DNA of 64,000 nucleotides from an uncultured Oscillibacter sp. GTDB lineage: Bacteria > Bacillota > Clostridia > Oscillospirales > Oscillospiraceae. Positions 41,236 through 49,309 of the stretch are shown here, piece after piece (positions within the stretch are counted from its first letter, which is position 1; the number at the start of each line of letters is the position of its first letter). The position numbers were made by a program, and so were the translations under genes. The notes under the pieces were generated by a model. That model was not told where the DNA came from and ran no database searches. It saw only the letters and a list, made by a program, of their open reading frames with translations. The stretch lies in contig CAJUQQ010000001.1 in the NCBI GenBank assembly GCA_910588175.1, positions 1 through 64,000 of the forward strand, given 5' to 3'.

Positions 41236-42753
41236 TCAAGTGCTTGATTCCCCTAAGGAGAGGGTGACGCGGACATCACCGCCGCCCAAAAGCTCCCGCA
41301 GCTCCGAGACGCCGGCGTCGTGGATGCGGCCCAGACGGGTGAGATTCCAGGAGTTTGGCGCGTAGTATATGACGAACTGATCGCCCTGGTATAGCATGAG
41401 GTCGCCTGCCTGGGTGGTGATCTGCTCGTTATTAGAGGGGAGGCTCTTGCCCAGCGGGCCTACTTTCTCCATATTGGCGTAGTCGCGCATCGCAATGGTC
41501 CGGGGCCCCTCCGCCAGCAGTTCCCGGAGGGCTTGGGCAGAGGAATTCTCCGCTAGCGTGGCGGTGAGAACGGTCCCGTTGACTGAGAGGTTCAGCGCAG
41601 AGGCGTTTTCCGGCGTTTCCGCCATGGAGGCGGCGGGCAGACGCAGTCCGCTGACCCAGGCTTCCACCGTCTCCCGGGACGCGCCGCCGCTGAACCGCTG
41701 GCCTTCCAGCCAGTTGGCGTCGGAGGCGGAGGACCGGAGGTTCGCGGCGCTGGAGCCGATGCCGCTGCTGCCGGAGGTGCAGAAGGGGACCACCGTCCTG
41801 CCGCTGAAGTCATAGCTCTCCAGGAAGGTGTAAAGGATTTTAGGAGCTTGGCCGTGCCAGATGGGATAGCCCAGGAACACGATGTCATAATCCGCCAGAC
41901 TTCCGGTGGAGCCGGAGATGGCCGGACGGGCGGAATCGTCGCTCTGCTCCCGGTTGGCCCGGCATTCGGGGTCGTTGTAATTCAGATCGGCGGCGGTGTA
42001 GGGGACCTCCGGAGTGATCTGGTAAAGGTCCGCGTCCAGAATGGCTTCCAGGTGCTTGGCAATGCGTTCCGTGTTGTTTGTGTTGGAGAAGTAGGCCACC
42101 AGAACCTTGCCGGAGTCCGGGGCCGGAGCGGGGGCTCCGCTGCTGGAGAGGGTCCGGTATTGGTACAGCGCGGAGACCACCTCGGCGCGGGTGGCGGGGG
42201 TCTGGGGGTCAAAGCGCCCGTCCGCCCGGGCGGTCAGAATGCCGTTGGCCCGGGACCAGTCCGCCGCCGTCTGGGCGTAGGAGGCAATGGCGCTCTCGTC
42301 CGGGTAATCTTCCGCCAACGCCTCCGGACTCCCGGCCCAGCGCCAGAGGATGGCCGCGACTTGCTGGCGGGTTACCGGGTCGCTGACGCCGAACCGCCCG
42401 CCGGCGTAGCCGTTTATCAGGCCGCTGTCCGCCGCCCAGGCGGCGGCGTTTGCGTAGTAGGCCGTGGCCGCCACGTCGGAGAACCGGACGGCTCCGGAGG
42501 CGGTGGGGCTTCCAGCGGAGCGGTGAAAGACCGCCGCCAGCTGGGCCCGGGTCACATAGTCGTCCACTCCGAAGCGGCCGTCGCTGTAGCCGTTGACATA
42601 GCCGTTTTCCGCCGCCCACCGGATGGCCCCGGCGAAGGGATGGTCCGCGTCTACATCGGAGAAGGCGGTTTCCACGGCGCAGGCCGTGGCGGCCAGGGAC
42701 AGCGTTGTGCCCAGCGCCAGCATAAGGGCGTAAAATCGTTTCATAGCATTCAT
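41236..42753 (-). CDS. surface-anchored flavodoxin: SLH repeats, flavodoxin and cyclophilin-like domains
   Basis: The 505-residue product has a Sec signal peptide (about 1-25) and three S-layer homology repeats (about 28-195, each with an 'ING/VNGYxxGRFG' or 'ADGRFDPQ' motif and 'TRAQ/TRQQ/TRAE'). A flavodoxin domain follows (about 210-370; FMN loop 'YFSNTNNTERIAKHL'), then a C-terminal cyclophilin-like domain (about 385-500). The SLH repeats would tie it to the cell wall, so this flavodoxin acts outside the membrane, which is unusual for a redox carrier. ATG at 42753 follows AAAGGATG. Confidence 0.85.
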   Translation of the reverse strand: MNAMKRFYALMLALGTTLSLAATACAVETAFSDVDADHPFAGAIRWAAENGYVNGYSDGRFGVDDYVTRAQLAAVFHRSAGSPTASGAVRFSDVAATAYYANAAAWAADSGLINGYAGGRFGVSDPVTRQQVAAILWRWAGSPEALAEDYPDESAIASYAQTAADWSRANGILTARADGRFDPQTPATRAEVVSALYQYRTLSSSGAPAPAPDSGKVLVAYFSNTNNTERIAKHLEAILDADLYQITPEVPYTAADLNYNDPECRANREQSDDSARPAISGSTGSLADYDIVFLGYPIWHGQAPKILYTFLESYDFSGRTVVPFCTSGSSGIGSSAANLRSSASDANWLEGQRFSGGASRETVEAWVSGLRLPAASMAETPENASALNLSVNGTVLTATLAENSSAQALRELLAEGPRTIAMRDYANMEKVGPLGKSLPSNNEQITTQAGDLMLYQGDQFVIYYAPNSWNLTRLGRIHDAGVSELRELLGGGDVRVTLSLGESST

Positions 42754-42786
42754 CAAATCATCCTTTCTGTCCGCAAAAGAGCATGC

Positions 42787-42823
42787 AAAAATCGGAGCTG
42801 CCTGTTTAGCAGCTCCGATTTTA
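42787..42823 (-). terminator. terminator after the LysR gene
   Basis: AAAATCGGAGCTGC pairs with GCAGCTCCGATTTT across a 7-base loop. On the minus strand it ends in a T run, separating the LysR unit from the flavodoxin gene. Confidence 0.8.
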
Positions 42824-42895
42824 TCCCACGATGGTGGAAAAGTAAAATACTTTCTCCCTATCCCTTTCCATGCTTAAAAGACATGGAAAAAAGGT

Positions 42896-43768
42896 CTATC
42901 CCTCCGTTTCGCATGTCTGCCGCAGAAGCTCCAGAAACGCTTCCGCCGCCCGGGAGAACACCGGATGCTTCTTCCAGACCACGCTCATACCGGCGTGGAC
43001 GGCTGGGTGAAGGGGCCGGAAGCAAAGCGGTCCGTCTCCCGCAGTGTTGAGGATGCCGTCCAGACACAGCGCCGCGCCCAGGCCGTCCTCCACCATCAGG
43101 GAGGCATTGTAAAGCAGACTGTAAGTCGCCACGATGTTCAGCGCGTCGAATCGTGCGCCCAGCCAGTCTTTCAGAGTGCTTCCATCCTTGACGCGGCGGG
43201 AGAGAATGAGCGGGAGCCCGGCCACGTCCCCGGCGGTGAGAAACGGCTTTTCCGCCAGCGGGTGGTCCCGGCGCAGGAGCAGTCCCCAGGCGTCCGCCGC
43301 AGGCAGGGAACAGGCGTTGTATCTGCCGGTGTCGATGGGGTCGAACAGCAGGCCGAAGTCAATCAGTCCATGGTCCAGCTTCTCCGTCACGTCGGCGGTG
43401 TCGCCGCTGGAGATGTGGAAGTGAACCTGGGGATGCCGCTCCTGGAGACGGCGGGCCGTCCTCGTGAGAAAGTGAACGCCCCGGGTTTCCCCGGCTCCGA
43501 TGTAGATATCTCCCGCCAGACCAGCGGGCTCTGCCGCCAGTTCGCCGGTGGTTTTTTCCACCAGGTCCAAAATCTCCTCCGCCCGTTTCCGCAGCAGCAC
43601 GCCGTCCTCCGTCAGCGTGATCCGGCGGTTTCCACGCAGAAATAGCTTCTTTCCCAGCTCCGCCTCCAGGTCCATGAGCTGGCGGGAAAGCGTGGGCTGG
43701 GAGAGGTGCAGGGCCTCCGCCGCGCCGCAAATGCTTTCCTTCCGGGCCACGGCGAGGAAATACCGCAA
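42896..43768 (-). CDS. LysR-family transcriptional regulator
   Basis: The 290-residue product has an N-terminal winged helix ('ICGAAEALHLSQPTLSRQLMDLE', about 12-34) and a periplasmic-binding-protein-like effector domain (about 85-285). TTG at 43768 is the first conventional start codon but has no Shine-Dalgarno box. Five codons upstream, 'ATC GAA CTG CGC GTT' would give the usual LysR N-terminus (I/M-E-L-R-V-L-R-Y-F) and has GGGGTGA at the right distance, so ATC at 43783-43781 may be the true, non-canonical start. It probably controls the flavodoxin/CMD genes downstream. Confidence 0.85.
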   Translation of the reverse strand: MRYFLAVARKESICGAAEALHLSQPTLSRQLMDLEAELGKKLFLRGNRRITLTEDGVLLRKRAEEILDLVEKTTGELAAEPAGLAGDIYIGAGETRGVHFLTRTARRLQERHPQVHFHISSGDTADVTEKLDHGLIDFGLLFDPIDTGRYNACSLPAADAWGLLLRRDHPLAEKPFLTAGDVAGLPLILSRRVKDGSTLKDWLGARFDALNIVATYSLLYNASLMVEDGLGAALCLDGILNTAGDGPLCFRPLHPAVHAGMSVVWKKHPVFSRAAEAFLELLRQTCETEG

Positions 43769-43797
43769 AACGCGCAGTTCGATAAAATCACCCCATT

Positions 43798-44151
43798 TTA
43801 TTGCTTCCGCAAAACCTTATCCAGCGGTTTTCCCTTGGCCAGCTCATCAATAAGCTTGTCCAGGTACCGCATCTCCCGCATCAGAGGATCGGCGACCTCT
43901 TCCACACGGACCCCGCAGACAGAGCCTTTGATCCGCGTCCGGTCCGGGTTCAGCCGGGGCGCGTCTCGGAAGAAATCTCCGTAAGATACCGAGGAAGCCA
44001 GCTGCTCGTTTAACCCGGTCTCCGTGTAACCGGTCAGCCAGCAGATAACGGTATTGACTTCTTCCTGTGTCCGGCCTTTTCGGACGGCCTTGTTCAACAG
44101 CAGATCGTAAATCTTGGCAAGGCGCATACAGAATACTTTTTCGTTGTCCAT
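43798..44151 (-). CDS. DUF2200-family protein
   Basis: The 117-residue product matches DUF2200: 'RLAKIYDLLLNKAVRKGRTQEEV', 'WLTGYTE', 'IKGSVCGVRVEEVADPLMREMRYLDKLIDELAKGKP'-type conserved C-terminal half. It is a small soluble protein with no known activity. It starts 19 bases after the CapA gene and ends 14 to 29 bases before LysR, so the three appear to share a transcript. Confidence 0.85.
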   Translation of the reverse strand: MDNEKVFCMRLAKIYDLLLNKAVRKGRTQEEVNTVICWLTGYTETGLNEQLASSVSYGDFFRDAPRLNPDRTRIKGSVCGVRVEEVADPLMREMRYLDKLIDELAKGKPLDKVLRKQ

Positions 44152-44170
44152 ACGGTGTCCCTCCGCTTGA

Positions 44171-45388
44171 TTATCCGTTCATTTCTGCTTCCGTCCCGAA
44201 GACGGTATGGCAGGTCTCCAGGGTCTCGTTCAGCTTTCGTCTCAGGGTGTCTCCGGTTTCAGCGGAATCCAGGGCGGCACGGATATCCACCAGCTCGAAG
44301 CGGGGAGAGGCTCCCGCCGCCCGGTGAAGCATGTACATGGGCGCGTAGGCGTAATCCAAGACCTGGGCCTCTCCGGTCTCGTTGTCCCGGGTGAGGGTCA
44401 GTGTCAGCACCGCCGTGGTGCCGGTGTTGGGTTTGGTCTGGGAGGAGATGAAGTTCCCGAGAGAGTAACAGACGAAGCCCCGCCGCCCGTCGGAAAGCGT
44501 CCTGGTTTCCATGGGCTGGGGTACGTGGGAGTGGCCGCCCAGGACGATGTCCGCTCCGTGCTCGAAGAGGAAATCCGCCATCTCCTCCTGATACCGGTTC
44601 TGCTGGGTCTTGTACTCCTGCCCCCAGTGGATCATCACGGTGATCAGGTCCGGTTCCATCGCCTTGGCGGCGTCCAAATCCCCGGCCAGACGGTCCCAGT
44701 CCGGCTTGGAGAGGGTGGTCAGGTAATCGGTGTTGAAGATATTGACGGCATAAGGGTGCTTTTTGGGCAGGGGAATGCCGTTGGTGCCGTAAGTATAGCC
44801 CAGAAAGGCGACGGAAATGCCCCCCACATCCGCCACGGAGACGCCGCGCTCGTATTCTTCCTGGGTCCGGCTGGTGCCCACGTGGGCGAGACCTGTCTGA
44901 TCCAGCACATCCAGGGTCCGGCTGAGGCCGGAGAAGCCCCGGTCCAGGCTGTGGTTGTTGGCGGTGAGGCACAGGTCAAAGCCCAGGGACTTGAGGCCGG
45001 CGGCCATATCGTCCGGGGAGTTGAAGGCGGGATAACCGGAGTAAGGCGGCCCGCCGGAGAGGGTGGTTTCCAGGTTGACCACGGCGTAATCCGCCGCCTC
45101 CACATAGGGTCTGGCGGCGGCCATAATCCGGGCGTAGTCGTACCGCTCTCCGTTCCAGGCGTCGTTGGTGATGGGCATGTGGCTCATGGCGTCGCCGCAG
45201 ACCGCCAAGGTGGCCAGGGTGGGCTCCGGTGGCTCCTGGGGGACGGCGGTTTCCGGCGGCGGACTGGGGAGAGGGACCTCCTCTCGCGGTACTGGAGCGG
45301 GAGACGCCGCCCCCGCGGGAACGCCTCCTCCGCAGGCGCTCAGCAGAAGCGCCAGACAGAGCAGCAGGGAAGAAAGCCGCAGGTTCAT
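44171..45388 (-). CDS. CapA-family lipoprotein (metallophosphatase-like)
   Basis: The product is about 405 residues. A lipoprotein signal ends in 'LLLSAC' (Cys about 18), followed by a Pro/Ala-rich linker and the CapA domain with 'VCGDAMSHMPI', 'NLETTLSG', 'ANNHSLDRG' and 'GGHSHVPQP' metal-site motifs. CapA/PgsA proteins assist poly-gamma-glutamate or capsule export, but single copies without capBC, as here, are common and of uncertain role. ATG at 45388 is chosen because AGGAGG lies 8 bases ahead; the in-frame TTG at 45409 lies before the box. Confidence 0.87.
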   Translation of the reverse strand: MNLRLSSLLLCLALLLSACGGGVPAGAASPAPVPREEVPLPSPPPETAVPQEPPEPTLATLAVCGDAMSHMPITNDAWNGERYDYARIMAAARPYVEAADYAVVNLETTLSGGPPYSGYPAFNSPDDMAAGLKSLGFDLCLTANNHSLDRGFSGLSRTLDVLDQTGLAHVGTSRTQEEYERGVSVADVGGISVAFLGYTYGTNGIPLPKKHPYAVNIFNTDYLTTLSKPDWDRLAGDLDAAKAMEPDLITVMIHWGQEYKTQQNRYQEEMADFLFEHGADIVLGGHSHVPQPMETRTLSDGRRGFVCYSLGNFISSQTKPNTGTTAVLTLTLTRDNETGEAQVLDYAYAPMYMLHRAAGASPRFELVDIRAALDSAETGDTLRRKLNETLETCHTVFGTEAEMNG

Positions 45389-45457
45389 GATAGGAGACCT
45401 CCTGATCAAGCGGGGAAATGGGAGAACAAGTGCCCGCTTTCGAGACTTTTCAACCCG

Positions 45458-45486
45458 ATTATAGCGGTTTCACCCCGGCCTGTCAA
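45458..45486 (-). promoter_or_regulatory. consensus sigma-A promoter of the capA unit
   Basis: On the minus strand, TTGACA (45486-45481) and TATAAT (45463-45458) are separated by 17 bp: a perfect consensus. Confidence 0.85.
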
Positions 45487-45556
45487 CGAGGAAGGAGGAG
45501 AAGACCCACAACCGTTTCCATCCGTTTTTTGGAGAGCTCAAAATCAGTGGAAACCA

Positions 45557-45586
45557 TTGACAAGAGGGCTTCCGGGCTCTTATAAT
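45557..45586 (+). promoter_or_regulatory. consensus sigma-A promoter of the chemoreceptor gene
   Basis: TTGACA (45557-45562) and TATAAT (45581-45586) are separated by 18 bp. Confidence 0.85.
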
Positions 45587-45653
45587 GGAGGCGCGGGACG
45601 GGGCTCTGCGGACGCCAGTGAGGTCCCGTCAGAAAAAGTAGGAGTGGAGAGAG

Positions 45654-47618
45654 ATGAATAGTATCCGGAAGAAGATTACCGTGTGCCTGATGGCGACGGT
45701 GCTGGCTGCGTTGCTTGCGGTGGGCGCGTCCAGCATTTTCCTGAATTACAGAAGCACCATTGCCACCGTGGACCAGATGATGAGCGAGACCGCCGTCCTG
45801 GCGGCGGAGCGCATCGAGGAGGAGCTGATCGCGTACAAGAACGTGGCTATGGACACGGGCCGCATTGTGCAGCTGTCCAACTCGTTCGTATCGGTGGAGG
45901 AGAAGAAGTCCATCATTGACGAGCGCGTCAGCCTCCACAGTTTCCAGCGGGGCAATGTAATCGGCGTGGATGGTATCAGTATCTTCGACGGGAAGGATTA
46001 TTCGGACCGGGAGTATGTCCAGCAGGCGATGAAGGGGAATGTATACGTCTCCCAGCCTCTAGTGAGCAAAATTACCGGGGAGCTGTCCATTATGGTGGCC
46101 GCGCCGGTTTACTCCAGCCGGGGAGAAATCGCGGGCGTGGTTTATTTTGTCCCCCCGGAGACCTTCCTGAATGACATTGTTTCTTCGATCAAAATCAGTG
46201 AAAACAGCCGGGCCTATATGATCAACAGGGACGGAGACACCATTGCTGACGTTACCCTGGAAACCATCACCACCCAGAACATTGAGCGGGAGGCCCAGAG
46301 CGATTCTTCCCTGAAGCAGCTGGCCGCCATTCACGCGGAGATGCGCCAGGGGAAGGTGGGCTTCGGCGGCTTCCGTGACGCCGACGGTCCCCGCTTCGCG
46401 GCCTACGCCCCGGTGGGCGGCACGGACGGCTGGAGTGTTGCCGTTACCGCTATGAAAAAGGACTATCTGGCGGATACATACTTTGGCATGGCCATCAATG
46501 TGCTGGTGATCATTGCCTCCATTCTGGCCTCCATTGTGGTGGCTTTGAAGCTGTCCAACAACATCAGCGAGCCCATGCGGGCCTGCGCCGCGCGGATGAA
46601 GCTGCTGGTGAAGGGCGACCTGGAGGCTCCCGTGCCTCAGACCAGGGGACGGGACGAGACGGCGGAGCTGACCCGCTCCACGGCGGAGATGGTGACGGGC
46701 CTGAATACCATCATTCACGACATCAGCTACCTCCTTACCGAGATGGCGAATCAAAACCTGGATATCCAGTCCGCCCACCGGGAGGCGTACGTGGGAGACT
46801 TCCAGAATATCCTAAACTCCATGCGGACCTTGAAGCAGGAGCTCGGCGGCACCATGCGGCAGATCAACGCCTCCGCCGGTCAGGTTTCCTCTGCCAGCAA
46901 TCAGGTGTCCATGGGAGCGCAGACCCTAAGCCAGGGCTCTATGGAGCAGGCCAGTTCCGTCCAACAGCTGGCCGCCACCATCACCGACATTTCCAACAGC
47001 GCCCGAAAGACCTCCGTCGCCGCAGAGGAGGCGGGCCGCTTTGTAGAAGAGGCCGGCGGGCATCTGGGAATCAGCGTGGAGCACGTCAAAGAGCTGAACG
47101 CCGCCATGGAGAAGATTTCCTGCTCCTCCGAGGAGATTTCCAAGATCATTGCTACGATTGAAAACATCGCTTTCCAGACCAACATTCTGGCGCTGAACGC
47201 GGCGGTGGAGGCGGCCCGGGCGGGCTCCGCCGGCAAAGGCTTTGCCGTGGTCGCCGACGAAGTGCGGAACCTGGCCACCCGGTCCGATCAGGCCGCTAAA
47301 GCTACCAAAGAGCTGATCGAGGGCTCCATTACCGCCGTTACCGAGGGTAGCCGGGCGGTGGAGAAGGTCACCGAGTCTTTGGAACAGACCAGCGTCTCCG
47401 CCGGTCATGTCAGCGCCCAGATGAGTATTGTGGTAGAAGCGGTGGAGAATCAGACCTCCGCGATAACCCAGGTCACCGAGGGCATTGACCAGATTTCCTC
47501 CGTGGTCCAGACGAACAGCGCCACCGCCCAGGAGAGCGCCGCCGCCAGCGAGGAGCTGTCCGCCGAGGCGGTGGGCCTGAAGCAGCTGGTGGACCGCTTT
47601 ACGCTGCCCAAGGATTAA
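45654..47618 (+). CDS. methyl-accepting chemotaxis protein (Cache-type sensor)
   Basis: The 654-residue product has TM1 (about 8-29) and an extracellular dCache-like sensor (about 35-275, with the '[18 protein letters not shown]' segment typical of Cache domains). TM2 (about 280-302), HAMP (about 303-355) and a long signalling coiled coil follow, with hairpin tip '[21 protein letters not shown]'. Cache receptors sense amino acids, organic acids or amines directly. It lies just upstream of an ABC importer, and both may respond to the same nutrient. A terminator follows. Confidence 0.92.
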   Translation: MNSIRKKITVCLMATVLAALLAVGASSIFLNYRSTIATVDQMMSETAVLAAERIEEELIAYKNVAMDTGRIVQLSNSFVSVEEKKSIIDERVSLHSFQRGNVIGVDGISIFDGKDYSDREYVQQAMKGNVYVSQPLVSKITGELSIMVAAPVYSSRGEIAGVVYFVPPETFLNDIVSSIKISENSRAYMINRDGDTIADVTLETITTQNIEREAQSDSSLKQLAAIHAEMRQGKVGFGGFRDADGPRFAAYAPVGGTDGWSVAVTAMKKDYLADTYFGMAINVLVIIASILASIVVALKLSNNISEPMRACAARMKLLVKGDLEAPVPQTRGRDETAELTRSTAEMVTGLNTIIHDISYLLTEMANQNLDIQSAHREAYVGDFQNILNSMRTLKQELGGTMRQINASAGQVSSASNQVSMGAQTLSQGSMEQASSVQQLAATITDISNSARKTSVAAEEAGRFVEEAGGHLGISVEHVKELNAAMEKISCSSEEISKIIATIENIAFQTNILALNAAVEAARAGSAGKGFAVVADEVRNLATRSDQAAKATKELIEGSITAVTEGSRAVEKVTESLEQTSVSAGHVSAQMSIVVEAVENQTSAITQVTEGIDQISSVVQTNSATAQESAAASEELSAEAVGLKQLVDRFTLPKD

Positions 47619-47656
47619 AGGGTGAAGAGGCCGTTTTCAAAGCGTAACGGACGGTC

Positions 47657-47694
47657 AAAAAGGCCTCGCGGCCATGCCGCGGGGCCTTTTTTTG
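47657..47694 (+). terminator. intrinsic terminator after the chemoreceptor gene
   Basis: AAAAAGGCC..GC pairs with GC..GGCCTTTTTTT (47657-47693), with a T run of seven. Confidence 0.85.
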
Positions 47695-47734
47695 TGAAGC
47701 ATCCCCGAAAATACGGCAAATATTGAAAATGCGG

Positions 47735-47762
47735 TTGACAAAATCAGGATTTTTGTTAAAAT
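47735..47762 (+). promoter_or_regulatory. promoter of the DUF3798 ABC importer operon
   Basis: TTGACA (47735-47740) and TAAAAT (47757-47762) are separated by 16 bp. Confidence 0.75.
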
Positions 47763-47774
47763 AGATAGCGTTCA

Positions 47775-47816
47775 AAAGGCGTACGCCTTTTTTTCATGGT
47801 TTGAAAGCAAACCATG
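47775..47816 (+). promoter_or_regulatory. tandem hairpins in the importer leader
   Basis: A perfect palindrome AAAGGCGTACGCCTTT (47775-47790) followed by TTTT looks like a small terminator about 12 bases after the -10. It is followed at once by CATGGTTTG/CAAACCATG with an AAAG loop (47795-47816). The two lie in the 5' leader before the ribosome binding site. Confidence 0.6.
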
Positions 47817-47863
47817 AAGATATGGTGTGGGCCGGAAGACACAAAAATTTTTGGAGGTTTGCA

Positions 47864-49165
47864 ATGAAGAAGTTTTTCAGCATGCTGCTGGCGCTGGCGA
47901 TGCTCCTGGCACTCGCGGGCTGCGGCGGCAAGGACAGCGCTCCCGCGCAGGATCAGGGCGGCTCCTCTGACGCCGACCAGACCCAGCAGAGCGGCGACAG
48001 CTCCGACACCGGAGATTCCGGAGACGCTGCGGCCAGCCTTGAGGACGGCATCGGCGACTACCACATCGGCATTGTCACCGGTTCTGTTTCCCAGTCCGAG
48101 GATGACCGCCGCGGCGCCGAGGCCTTCCAGGCCAAGTACGGCGAGGATAAGGTCACCCTGGCCATCTATCCCGACAACTTTACCGAGGAGCTGGAGACGA
48201 CCATCCAGACCATCGTCAACATGTCCGACGACCCCCTGATGAAGGCCATTGTCGTCAACCAGTCTGTCCCCGGCACCACCGAGGCTTTCCGCCAGATCAA
48301 GGAGCGCCGTCCCGACATCATCTGCATCGCCGGCGAGGCCCATGAGGACCTGCCCGAGATCGGCTCCGCCGCCGACCTGGTGTGCAACAACGACTTCGTG
48401 TCCCGCGGCTATCTGATCATCCGCACCGCCCACGAGCTGGGCGCGGACACCTTCGTCCACATCTCCTTCCCCCGCCACATGGCTTATGAGACCATGAGCC
48501 GCCGCGTGGCCGTCATGGAGGAGGCCTGCAAGGAGTTCGGCATGAAGTTCGTCCTGGAGACCGCTCCCGACCCGACTTCCGACGTGGGTATCCCCGGCGC
48601 TCAGGCTTATATCCTGGAGAACGTCCCCGCCTGGGTCCAGAAGTACGGTGAGAACGCCGCCTACTTCTGCACCAACGACGCCCACACCGAGCCCCTGCTC
48701 AAGCAGCTGGTGGAATACGGCGGCTACTTCATCGAGGCCGACCTGCCCTCTCCTCTGATGGGCTATCCCGGCGCTCTGGGCCTGGACCTCACCGAGGAGG
48801 CCGGCGACTTTGAGAAGATTCTGGCTAAGGTCGAGTCCGCTCTGGTGGAGAAGGGCGCCGCCAACCGTTTCGGCACCTGGGCTTATTCCTATGGTTATAC
48901 CCTGTCCGCGGGTCTGGCCGAGCACGCCAAAAACGTGATCAACGGAGTCAGCGAGATCACCGATATGGACGCGGTGGCCGCGGCCCTGAACGTCTATTCT
49001 CCCAAGGCCCAGTGGAACGGCGCGGGCTATACCAACGCCACCACCGGAGTCAAGAGCGACAACGTGTTCCTCATCTATCAGGACACCTATGTCATGGGCG
49101 ATCCCGGACGGTTCATGGGCAACGCCGACGTGGAGATTCCCGAGAAGTACTTCACTGTCAGCTAA
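47864..49165 (+). CDS. DUF3798-family solute-binding lipoprotein
   Basis: The 433-residue product has a lipoprotein signal 'LALAGCGGK' (Cys about 20), an acidic Ser/Asp/Gln linker, then a periplasmic-binding-protein-like domain with 'YHIGIVTGSVSQSEDDRRGAE'-type start and 'ICIAGEAHEDLP', 'DPTSDVGIPGAQ' and 'FFCTNDAHTEPL'-like stretches that match DUF3798. It heads an ABC operon with an RbsA-type ATPase, two permeases and a small membrane protein, so it should deliver the solute to the importer. The ligand is unknown. Codon use is strongly biased to a few codons, suggesting high expression. GGAGG precedes the ATG. Confidence 0.83.
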   Translation: MKKFFSMLLALAMLLALAGCGGKDSAPAQDQGGSSDADQTQQSGDSSDTGDSGDAAASLEDGIGDYHIGIVTGSVSQSEDDRRGAEAFQAKYGEDKVTLAIYPDNFTEELETTIQTIVNMSDDPLMKAIVVNQSVPGTTEAFRQIKERRPDIICIAGEAHEDLPEIGSAADLVCNNDFVSRGYLIIRTAHELGADTFVHISFPRHMAYETMSRRVAVMEEACKEFGMKFVLETAPDPTSDVGIPGAQAYILENVPAWVQKYGENAAYFCTNDAHTEPLLKQLVEYGGYFIEADLPSPLMGYPGALGLDLTEEAGDFEKILAKVESALVEKGAANRFGTWAYSYGYTLSAGLAEHAKNVINGVSEITDMDAVAAALNVYSPKAQWNGAGYTNATTGVKSDNVFLIYQDTYVMGDPGRFMGNADVEIPEKYFTVS

Positions 49166-49190
49166 TTCAATTTTAGAAGCGTCTGCCGCA

Positions 49191-49218
49191 CGGGGAGGAG
49201 GACCTGTCCTCCTCCCCG
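49191..49218 (+). terminator. hairpin after the binding-protein gene
   Basis: GGGGAGGAGGAC and GTCCTCCTCCCC form a perfect 12-bp stem with a 2-base loop and no T run. Such structures protect the 3' end of binding-protein mRNA and reduce, without stopping, downstream transcription. Confidence 0.7.
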
Positions 49219-49309
49219 CGCTGGTTTTGACGAAGGGCGGCAAAGGTCCCCGCCTGGGCGTCCGGAACTCGCGGGAGGACGCACTGAACAAATGAGATAG
49301 GGTGGATGT

